From assembly GCA_947378845.1 (NCBI GenBank), contig CANCLQ010000011.1, positions 1 to 37,747 of the forward strand: a stretch of DNA of 37,747 nt. The letters are read 5' to 3'. The first letter of the stretch is position 1; every line of letters starts with the position of its first letter. The notes beneath the pieces were generated by a model. It saw only the letters and a list, made by a program, of their open reading frames with translations, did no database searches and was not told where the DNA came from. This document shows, one piece after another, positions 24,618 through 31,834 of this stretch. The stretch comes from Opitutia bacterium (GTDB taxonomy: Bacteria > Verrucomicrobiota > Verrucomicrobiia > Opitutales > UBA953). The translations under genes and the position numbers were made by a program.

Positions 24618-25549
24618 CGTTGGGAAGAAAGGTAAGCGTCCATGGTGGCTTCGACAATCTTTCGATTGGCTTCGGACATTTCACAGAGAGGGAGTCGCAC
24701 CTCAGCTGATTGAATCAAGCCTGCCCGTTGCATTACGTGTTTTACGGGTACGGGGTTGGGTTCAATGAAGAGGTCCTTAAAGATTTCAGCCAGTTGCTGG
24801 TGAAGGATTTTGGCTTCCGCGAACTTCTTGGCCTTCACGAGTTGAGCGAGGCGTGCGACTGGACCAGGAATCCAGTTGGAGGCAACGGACACGATGCCTT
24901 GTGCGCCGACTTCGCCAAAGGCGACCGTCAGGGAATCGTCGCCGCTCATCACGATGAATTCGGGGTCGAGCTCACGTACGAGACGCGCCGCCTTTTCCAC
25001 CTGACCGCCGGCTTCTTTTATACCAATAATATTACGGTGGCGTTGACGGAGGCGGATGACGGTTTCAGTGGCAATTTCCACGCCGCAGCGTCCTGGAATA
25101 GAATAAAGCATGATGGGCTTACCCGTCACATCAGCGATGGCCGAGAAGTGACGATACAGGCCTTCTTGGCTGGGCTTGTTGTAGTAAGGGGCAACTAAGA
25201 GGAAGGAGTCGGCACCCGCTTCGTCAGCGCGCTTTGTTAAATCGAGAGCCTCGGTGGTCGCATTAGATCCTGTGCCTGCCATCACTGGCACGCGGCCAGC
25301 AGCGTATTCGACGGTGCGTCGAATAACTTCAATGTGCTCCTTGTAGTCGAGAGTGGGAGATTCGCCGGTGGTGCCGACGGAGACGAGCCCATTGATTCCT
25401 TCGCTGATTTGAAAATTAATTAACTTTTTGAGATCATCCCAGCAGACTTGTCCCTTTAGGAAAGGTGTAATCAGGGCAGTGTGTGCGCCCGTGTAGGCCT
25501 GCGCGGTGAACGCAGTGCGGGTGGACGTGTTTGGGCTTTGAGCAGACAT
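24614..25549 (-). CDS. dapA: 4-hydroxy-tetrahydrodipicolinate synthase
   Basis: The 311-residue enzyme condenses pyruvate and aspartate semialdehyde. It shows GLVSVGTTGESPTLDYKEH with the paired threonines, VAPYYNKPSQEGLYRHF, the catalytic tyrosine in LYSIPGRCGVEI, and the Schiff-base lysine in IIGIKEAGGQ. The N-terminal 15 residues ahead of TGAHTALITPF are an extension relative to E. coli. It is the first gene of dapA-dapB. A terminator-like hairpin lies in its leader (25577-25592). Confidence 0.98.
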   Translation of the reverse strand: MSAQSPNTSTRTAFTAQAYTGAHTALITPFLKGQVCWDDLKKLINFQISEGINGLVSVGTTGESPTLDYKEHIEVIRRTVEYAAGRVPVMAGTGSNATTEALDLTKRADEAGADSFLLVAPYYNKPSQEGLYRHFSAIADVTGKPIMLYSIPGRCGVEIATETVIRLRQRHRNIIGIKEAGGQVEKAARLVRELDPEFIVMSGDDSLTVAFGEVGAQGIVSVASNWIPGPVARLAQLVKAKKFAEAKILHQQLAEIFKDLFIEPNPVPVKHVMQRAGLIQSAEVRLPLCEMSEANRKIVEATMDAYLSSQR

Positions 25550-25576
25550 TTAAGCGTGGAGACGATGAAAACAAAC

Positions 25577-25592
25577 CCCGCAACGGTGCGGG
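25577..25592 (-). promoter_or_regulatory. Terminator-like hairpin in the dapA leader
   Basis: On the minus strand CCCGCA pairs with TGCGGG around CCGT, followed by GTTTGTTTTC. It lies 27 bases upstream of the dapA ATG, and no minus-strand gene ends there. It could attenuate dapA transcription. No lysine riboswitch core is apparent. Confidence 0.4.
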
Positions 25593-25752
25593 AGACAAAC
25601 CCAAAAGCCGATGTTGGCCCGGATGATAAGGTAACGCTGCGAATATTAGGCATAAGCAGAGGGGTGACGGAAATACCGCTTGCCAATTTTATGTGCGTGC
25701 TCGCTCTAAAGTCTGTGCGGAATCCTCACAATCAAGCTCGGAGGAGTAGACC

Positions 25753-26529
25753 ATGAGTGCGGTGGTGCCATTGGCCCTTCGCGATTTAGGTGGCGCAGGC
25801 GTGCCCATGCTCGTGCTGCACGGCTTGCTCGGCTCATCGCGTAATTGGTTATCAACGGGAGTCGCTTTGGCGGAGAGTGGCTGGCACGTGTACGCAGTTG
25901 ATTTGCGAAACCATGGTACTTCGGCCTGGTCGGATGATTGTTCATATGCAGCGATGGCTGCCGATGTCACCGCATTGATTCAGCAGCAGGGCTGGAAGTC
26001 TGTACACCTTGTAGGTCATAGCATGGGCGGTAAAGTTGCTATGAAGGTTGCAGTGGATCATCCCGAATGGGTTTCACGTCTTACCATTGTCGATATTGCA
26101 CCCAAGGTATACGCCAACCGAGTGCGTGAGGAATTTGCCGCAATGGAAGCGTTGGACTTAGCTAAAATTCATTCGCGCAAAGAAGCCGATGCCGCGCTCA
26201 CTCAGAATATTTCTGATTGGGCGATGCGTCAGTTTGTTTTAACTAATCTTCAATCGTTAGCCGATGGCAGTTGGCAATGGATGGTGAACCGAGTGGCTTT
26301 AGCTGCAGCGCTGCCCGAGATTATGGGAAATCCTTTGTCGGCGGGGCAGCAGTTTAAAGGCCCAACACGTTTTATATGCGGTGGAAAATCTAGTTATGTT
26401 ACCGATGCTGATTGGCCTAATACTCTAGAATTTTTCCCAGCCGCTGATCGTGTGATTTTGCCCGAGAGTGGACACAACCCGCACTTTGATTCACGCGGTG
26501 GTTTTGTCGAAGCAGTGGGTCGGCCTTAA
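25753..26529 (+). CDS. Alpha/beta hydrolase (YbfF-like esterase)
   Basis: The 258-residue protein has the alpha/beta hydrolase fold. It shows the oxyanion region MLVLHGLLGSSRNW, VDLRNHGTSAW, the nucleophile elbow GHSMGGKVAMKVA, and the catalytic histidine in ESGHNPHFD. The combination LRNHG and GHSMGGK is typical of the YbfF/ABHD11 type esterases acting on short acyl esters or thioesters. GGAGGAG sits 7-13 bases before the ATG, one of the few strong ribosome binding sites here. It is divergent from dapA and ends overlapping the next gene tail-to-tail by four bases. Confidence 0.9.
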   Translation: MSAVVPLALRDLGGAGVPMLVLHGLLGSSRNWLSTGVALAESGWHVYAVDLRNHGTSAWSDDCSYAAMAADVTALIQQQGWKSVHLVGHSMGGKVAMKVAVDHPEWVSRLTIVDIAPKVYANRVREEFAAMEALDLAKIHSRKEADAALTQNISDWAMRQFVLTNLQSLADGSWQWMVNRVALAAALPEIMGNPLSAGQQFKGPTRFICGGKSSYVTDADWPNTLEFFPAADRVILPESGHNPHFDSRGGFVEAVGRP

Positions 26530-27149
26530 GGCTTAGGCTCGGCTTTTTCTGTTTTAACTTCGGTCGATGGTTCGTTTAAAATAACATTATAAAATGCGCG
26601 ATTAAGTTGAGCCGACTCATACTGATGGATGGGTTCTCTCTCCTTTGCTTGCTCCAGTTGTTTCGCCCGCCATTCCTCGTGCAACTTTTCATCGTAAAGC
26701 CAATCACTCAGGCGGAAGGGTTGAGGCGATGGTGTATTCTGGATTAAAGTCGTACTGCTGGGTGATACTGAGCCAGTGGCTTCTCTTAATGCTGATTGAG
26801 TCTGTTTTGTGCTGGGTACGACTGGCATGCCGATGGGCTCAGCGGGCGGTGGGCGCTTACTTTTTTTAGTGGGATTGGACTTGGCGACTGCCTCAACTGG
26901 CGCAGGTGCGGGAGGGGTTACGACTGGTTTTTCTTCCGCGACAACGATTGCGACTGCTTTCGGTGCAACATTGGCAACAGGCTTCGGCGGAGGGTTTTCA
27001 TTCTTAACTGGTTCCTCTTTTGGCTTAGTGCTCACGAATGGAAGCATCTGCCAAAGACTACTTTCAGTAATCGTTTCTGTTTTACAACCCGTCAGTGTAA
27101 GTAGGCCGACGAAAAGCAATCCGAGTCTAATTGCCTTCACGGTTTTCAC
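26526..27149 (-). CDS. Proline/lysine-rich lipoprotein of unknown function
   Basis: The 207-residue protein begins with a lipoprotein signal: hydrophobic residues 8-20 and lipobox LTGC with Cys22. The rest is low complexity: residues about 40-110 are rich in Pro, Lys, Ala and Val (KEEPVKNENPPPKPVANVAP and repeats of this style). A more ordered end follows (FRLSDWLYDEKLHEEWRAKQLEQAKEREPIHQYESAQLNRAFYNVILNEP). I do not recognise a family. It starts 5 bases after the stop of the 841-residue membrane protein, so the two are probably one operon and may work together at the envelope. Confidence 0.8.
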   Translation of the reverse strand: MKTVKAIRLGLLFVGLLTLTGCKTETITESSLWQMLPFVSTKPKEEPVKNENPPPKPVANVAPKAVAIVVAEEKPVVTPPAPAPVEAVAKSNPTKKSKRPPPAEPIGMPVVPSTKQTQSALREATGSVSPSSTTLIQNTPSPQPFRLSDWLYDEKLHEEWRAKQLEQAKEREPIHQYESAQLNRAFYNVILNEPSTEVKTEKAEPKP

Positions 27150-27154
27150 GCTAC

Positions 27155-29680
27155 TTATTGCGCAAAGATTTGCAAAGCGGTCACCAATGGAGGACCTGCC
27201 TTCGGATCAAACTGAGCGGTCATGAAAAATCGAGCATCGCGTGCGGTGTTCACTTGTTTGACTACGTGAACTTGTTTCGCACCAGGAGTTTTATCATCGC
27301 TCAATGCACCACGCATACGCTCGACCATTGAGTCGTAGTCCAAGGTATCCATGCTTCGGTTGATGAGTTTCCAGCCAGCATCAATCGAAGGTGGAGTGTT
27401 GGTTTCAGCCGAAATTTTTACGGGCTCGACGGGGCTGCCGACGGCGAAGCGATCAAATTGATAGATGTATGTTCCGTTAAGGTTCAGAGCATCGACGCCC
27501 GTGGTCTGAAGGCCGAGCACAAGTTCAAAATCTAAACTAGAGCGGAGTCTTTCGTAGCGAGCGCGTGTATCCACACTCATTGGGAGCTGACGGTAAAAGC
27601 GGTTGGCATCGAGCCAGAGGGTGAGGGCACCGGGCTCGGAAAATGCGTACGGAGGAATGACTTCCTTTTTGTCGTCGGGCTTACCGAAGCGTGGTGGCTT
27701 TGTCAGGCACGCACGAATTTCACTCTCTACACAAGGGGCCTGTGTATTTCCTTCGAACTCAACTAAAATGATGGCGGTCCGGTTCGTCAGACCAAAGGTA
27801 AAAAAACCCCCTTCCGGGTCCATATACCGACCCTCCCCGTGTCGGATCATTGAGCGACTGCGCGTCAACTGAGAGGTGAACTTTCCGGTTTCGCCTCTGA
27901 TGGTATTGTTCATCTGATCGGCGATGCGTGAGAGTGCAGCTTCGGCAACGTTGGGGTCGGTTACGCGAACGACGAGACCGCCAATCATAGAAGGGTGTTC
28001 AGCGCTCGATGTCTTGGGCCGGCTATTGGGAAATTTTACGAAGCCGTAAATTTCTGAATGCGGATCTAAACCATTTTTAACAAGCGCAGCGACTGCGGCT
28101 GACATGCCTTTTCCGCCTACGCGCTCAAGCCATGCGGGAAATGCTTGATTGGATTTTTGACGAAGTTCGTCGGGACGAAAGGTTACGACGCTGAAGCAAT
28201 TTCCTGGGATAAGGTTGGTGGTATTTTGCTGTTGCCTGGCATGGTTGTTGGATTGGTCGCTATTCCAGAAGAAGGACAAGACGACTAAAAGTACGGCGAT
28301 TAAGATGCCGACGATGACGATCTCAACGTGGCTCCACTTACCTTCACGGTGCTTACCGTTGTTGCTCGATTGTGCCGAAGCTGCCGCTGATGACGGGTCG
28401 CTCTTGGTTACAGCCATATTGAATGCGACAACGAGAGTGACGGCCAGGGGATCGAAGACAGCGACAATGATGAGCATCAACCATTTGACCACGTCAGTGG
28501 CTTCAGCGTCGAAGGCACGTGCAACGAAGCGGTACGAGCCGATGTCGGTCGTAGCGATTTGCTCGCGCAAATTGTGAATCTCATCGTTCTTGGCACGAAT
28601 GCTTGCGAACAGCTTATCGGTCTCTGATTCGGAGAGATTGATGCTACCTTGGCCTTTGTTTTGTAAATCGCGGAGTTCTTTTTCGAGGTCGGCAATATAA
28701 GCATTACCGGCACGACGTAGGTCTTTCTCCTCTGCGTCGAGTCTTTGCAGTTCCTTGTTGAACTGATCGCGCAGTGCGGAGCCTTCTTGGCTCGCTTCAT
28801 TGTTCATCTTCGACTGATCAGCACGGAGCTTTTCGATACGATTGGAAGTTTCGGTGAGCTTGGCGGCGATTTGATTACGCTCTTCTTTTTGCTCTTCACG
28901 AAGTTCTTGTCCTTTTTTCACACCGTCTTTTTCAAAGAACCCAGTGCCCATGAAACTTGAAGTGCCTTGCTTGGTGTAAGTGTCGACGGCTTGGTCGAGA
29001 ATGCGGATGCGCTCATTCAGGCCGTTAGTTGTGGCTTCTTCTGCGGCGATGGCTTTCTTGAAAACTTCATTCTGGTCGCTGGCTCGTTGGGTAGGTGCGG
29101 CGACTTCAGCAGCGCGGCGATCATTGAGGTTCTTGCGCTGTTCTTGAAGGCGAGCGAGTGATTGATTGAGCGACGCAATGCCTTGAGCTAAGTGTTCTTG
29201 GGCTTTGGTTACGTCATCGCGCGAGGCGGAGTTGACGCGCGTGTTCCGATTTTTGGAGTCCTCGATTTGTTTTTGAATTTCCGGAATCTCTTTTTCGAGA
29301 TTAATAATCTGAGCCTCATTGACGGCGATTTGCACCTGGGTCTTTTCATACGCACGAGCTAGGAAGCCATAATTACCAAGTGAGGTGATGCCGATGAGCG
29401 CAAGGACCGCGATAATCAGGTAGAACCGAATGGTCGCGTTGATTAAGTCCCAGTAGCGATAGAGGAAGGAGGCGGCGACCAGTTTACCGATTTCCAAACT
29501 CGCTGCCATAATCATGACGGCAATGTTGGAACCGATAAACAGCTGCCCGAGTCCGATAACGGAGAAGTAGGCAGAGCACCCAGCGATGTAGAGTGCGGAG
29601 CAAATGAGTAAGAGGCGAAAACCCTTCGTTAGGGTTTTAGTTTCACCACTTGTCTGGGGGTCGACAGTTGGGGTAGACAT
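27155..29680 (-). CDS. Large membrane protein with phage-like N-terminal module, coiled coil and extracytoplasmic domain
   Basis: I take the ATG at 29680 (841 residues); a GTG seven codons upstream is possible. Residues 22-48, 52-75 and 85-107 are membrane segments. The words YFSVIGLGQLFIGSNIAVMIM, ASLEIGKLVAASFLYRYW and ITSLGNYGFLARAYEKT resemble proteins I recall from marine phage genomes. Residues about 112-380 are charged, mostly heptad-like coiled coil. Two more membrane segments lie at 396-424 and 452-472. The last 360 residues (from NLIPGNCFSVVTFRPDELRQKS) appear globular and non-membrane; I know no function. The topology suggests a long internal or periplasmic coiled coil. The lipoprotein gene follows at once. 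Confidence 0.85.
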   Translation of the reverse strand: MSTPTVDPQTSGETKTLTKGFRLLLICSALYIAGCSAYFSVIGLGQLFIGSNIAVMIMAASLEIGKLVAASFLYRYWDLINATIRFYLIIAVLALIGITSLGNYGFLARAYEKTQVQIAVNEAQIINLEKEIPEIQKQIEDSKNRNTRVNSASRDDVTKAQEHLAQGIASLNQSLARLQEQRKNLNDRRAAEVAAPTQRASDQNEVFKKAIAAEEATTNGLNERIRILDQAVDTYTKQGTSSFMGTGFFEKDGVKKGQELREEQKEERNQIAAKLTETSNRIEKLRADQSKMNNEASQEGSALRDQFNKELQRLDAEEKDLRRAGNAYIADLEKELRDLQNKGQGSINLSESETDKLFASIRAKNDEIHNLREQIATTDIGSYRFVARAFDAEATDVVKWLMLIIVAVFDPLAVTLVVAFNMAVTKSDPSSAAASAQSSNNGKHREGKWSHVEIVIVGILIAVLLVVLSFFWNSDQSNNHARQQQNTTNLIPGNCFSVVTFRPDELRQKSNQAFPAWLERVGGKGMSAAVAALVKNGLDPHSEIYGFVKFPNSRPKTSSAEHPSMIGGLVVRVTDPNVAEAALSRIADQMNNTIRGETGKFTSQLTRSRSMIRHGEGRYMDPEGGFFTFGLTNRTAIILVEFEGNTQAPCVESEIRACLTKPPRFGKPDDKKEVIPPYAFSEPGALTLWLDANRFYRQLPMSVDTRARYERLRSSLDFELVLGLQTTGVDALNLNGTYIYQFDRFAVGSPVEPVKISAETNTPPSIDAGWKLINRSMDTLDYDSMVERMRGALSDDKTPGAKQVHVVKQVNTARDARFFMTAQFDPKAGPPLVTALQIFAQ

Positions 29681-29785
29681 AATTGAGCACTTTTTTAGCA
29701 CTTATGAATTGAATGTCAAAATTAGGTTTTTCACGACCCGCTATTGGTTTTCTCGAAATTGCTAAGGTTTTTAAATGAAAACAAA

Positions 29786-29810
29786 AAAGGCACCCAACGC
29801 GGGTGCCTTT
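29786..29810 (-). terminator. Intrinsic terminator of the sulfatase gene
   Basis: A perfect 10-bp stem, AAAGGCACCC (29786-29795) with GGGTGCCTTT (29801-29810), has a 5-base loop and runs into TTTTTT on the minus strand. It lies 22 bases beyond the sulfatase stop. Confidence 0.92.
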
Positions 29811-29832
29811 CGGAGTTAATTGTAGCTCTGTA

Positions 29833-31653
29833 TTACTTGGTCGGAGCCGTTGTTGAAGCCGCTGCTGCTTTCACGTATTCAGCTTCAGAAATATCTCCGC
29901 TCTTATCGGCGTCATAGCGCACAAAGCTCTTCTCGACCTTGGCGGGATCCTGTTTCTTGCGCGCGGCTAAAAATTCTTCTTTAGTTACTTTACCATCCTT
30001 GTTGGTGTCCGCTTTTTTGAAATCGGCCGACAATTCTTCAGGAGTCTTGGCTGCCTTGGTTGGGGCAGCAGGGGTTGGGACGCCAGGGAAGGTTGTATCT
30101 TCGTCCTTACTCTTAGCAGTTTCATCCACTAATTTATTCTTTTTGGTTTTACCGAATGTGACTGCGTTTGGATTAGGCGCAGTAATCGGTGCAGGGAGAA
30201 ACTTGCTGAGTCGTTCAATGACTTCTTTGTTTTCTGGCTTATTGGCCAAGTTGACCGGCTCAGTAGGAGCGTTCACTTCGTCATACAATTCGGTGTCGTA
30301 GATTTTGTTATCTTCGATGCCGCGCCAGAGGATGAGGCGCCAGCGTTCGTCGCGAATACTGTAACCCATGACATTGCACTTTCCGCCCTTGATGTAGCCG
30401 TCCTTAAGTGCCGCGGCTTCTTTATTGGCTTTTGGATATTGGCTCATCGCGACTTCCTTAACTTTGACAGCAGGATTTTCGAGCACTGGGCGGAGGCTGA
30501 CACCATCGGTGTCGGGCTTCGGTAATCCGCAAAGGTCAGCAAGAGTTGGGTACACGTCGACGAACTCAACGAGCGAATCCGACTTACCGTTGGCGTTCTT
30601 CATGCCAGGGTAACTGATGATGAGAGGTGCACGCGTGTCTGTTTCAAAGTTGGTGTGCTTGCCCCATTCTTGGTGATCGCCGAGCTTCCAGCCGTGGTCG
30701 CCCCAGAGAACGATAACGGTGCTATCAGCTAATCCTTCTTTTTCGAGAGCATCGAGCAAGAGACCAAGGTTAGCATCGGTGTAAGTGGTCGCTGCATAAT
30801 AACCATGACGCATGGCCTTGGTTAATTTTTCAGGTAATGCCGTGAAGCTCTGTTTTTTTTCCTTGGGTGGAATGTTGGTGTAAGAGTGTAATTCACCGCT
30901 GTCGCTGTCGTTCGCGTAAAGCGGAGCGCCTTCAGGATACTTGCTGCTCGTGTCAGGCAACTTGTCGGCATCGTACATATCCCAATATTTCTTAGGTGAA
31001 ACGAAGGGAAGGTGGGGCTTGGAGAAGCCGACCGCCAAGAAGAAGGGCTGACCTTTTTGTTTTAGTTCACCCAGCGTTTTCACGGCTAAGCGAGCAGTTT
31101 TTCCGTCGGTGTAGAAGTCATCAGGAACATCAGCACATTCAAAGGCAGGACCTTTTACTTTTTCGGCTCCGCTGTTACGACTATTCTCAAGGGCAGCATT
31201 GTTTTCTTTGAGTGCGTAAATAGGTGCATCAGGCGTACCCCATGGCGTCGACCAGCAAGCCGGGTCATCGAAACCGCCGTGGAAAATTTTACCCATGCCC
31301 TGAGAGTAATAACCGTTCTTAATAAAGAACTGACCGAGGGAGACGGCATTAGGAAGAGCCGTGCGGAAGTGTGTTTCGAGATCCCAGACGCGTGTCGCGT
31401 CAGGGCGCTTGCCCGTCATAATAGAGGCGCGTGATGGACTGCAGACAGCTTGTTGGCAGTAGGCACGATTGAAAACCATGCCGCGTTTAGCCAGGCGATC
31501 AAAGTTGGGAGTCTTGATAACTGTGTTTCCGTAGCAGCTGAGCTCGGGACGAAGGTCGTCGACGACGAGAAAGAGAACGTTAAGTTTTTTGTCTTCGGCA
31601 TGAGCGCCAACAGTGGCAGCAACAAGCAGACAGGTGAGTAGCTTTTTAAACAT
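29833..31653 (-). CDS. Secreted iduronate-2-sulfatase-like sulfatase with C-terminal EF-hands
   Basis: I choose the ATG at 31653 (606 residues), which starts a clean signal peptide MFKKLLTCLLVAATVGAHA. The sulfatase domain (about 22-480) shows metal ligands in FLVVDDLRPE (Asp32, Asp33), the modified-cysteine motif CSPSR at 71-75 (formylglycine site), KPHLPFVSPKKYWDMYD and LWGDHGWKLGDHQEWGKHTNFE. These fit the IDS-like S1 sulfatases. After a Thr/Ala/Pro-rich linker, two EF-hands follow: DTNKDGKVTKEEF and DADKSGDISEAEY. It should remove sulfate from an external polysaccharide and needs a formylglycine-generating enzyme, not seen here. Confidence 0.93.
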   Translation of the reverse strand: MFKKLLTCLLVAATVGAHAEDKKLNVLFLVVDDLRPELSCYGNTVIKTPNFDRLAKRGMVFNRAYCQQAVCSPSRASIMTGKRPDATRVWDLETHFRTALPNAVSLGQFFIKNGYYSQGMGKIFHGGFDDPACWSTPWGTPDAPIYALKENNAALENSRNSGAEKVKGPAFECADVPDDFYTDGKTARLAVKTLGELKQKGQPFFLAVGFSKPHLPFVSPKKYWDMYDADKLPDTSSKYPEGAPLYANDSDSGELHSYTNIPPKEKKQSFTALPEKLTKAMRHGYYAATTYTDANLGLLLDALEKEGLADSTVIVLWGDHGWKLGDHQEWGKHTNFETDTRAPLIISYPGMKNANGKSDSLVEFVDVYPTLADLCGLPKPDTDGVSLRPVLENPAVKVKEVAMSQYPKANKEAAALKDGYIKGGKCNVMGYSIRDERWRLILWRGIEDNKIYDTELYDEVNAPTEPVNLANKPENKEVIERLSKFLPAPITAPNPNAVTFGKTKKNKLVDETAKSKDEDTTFPGVPTPAAPTKAAKTPEELSADFKKADTNKDGKVTKEEFLAARKKQDPAKVEKSFVRYDADKSGDISEAEYVKAAAASTTAPTK

Positions 31654-31834
31654 AAGTAGGTTGAGGTTTCTGGATAACCCCTCGCTGTGCAAGAAGTTCC
31701 ATAAAAAGTTGTGCCGCGGGGTTTCGCTGGGGATTTAAGGCTAAAATTACCCACCGGTCCCGATTTTATATGAAAATACCAAGATTTTCGCACCCTTTAC
31801 AATTGGGTCGGAAAACTTTACGGCTACCGACTGC

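Noticed and set aside
25550..25752. Possible lysine riboswitch ahead of dapA
   Set aside because: The gap is long enough, but I could not find the conserved lysine-riboswitch core segments; only the small terminator-like hairpin is supported.
25481..25756. Plus-strand 91-codon frame overlapping the dapA start
   Set aside because: It overlaps dapA antisense and the dapA/hydrolase intergenic region and has no domain or plausible codon pattern.
31654..31834. Gap between sulfatase and tgt as a possible RNA gene
   Set aside because: I looked for tRNA-like or other folded RNA features and saw none; it is most simply a divergent promoter region.
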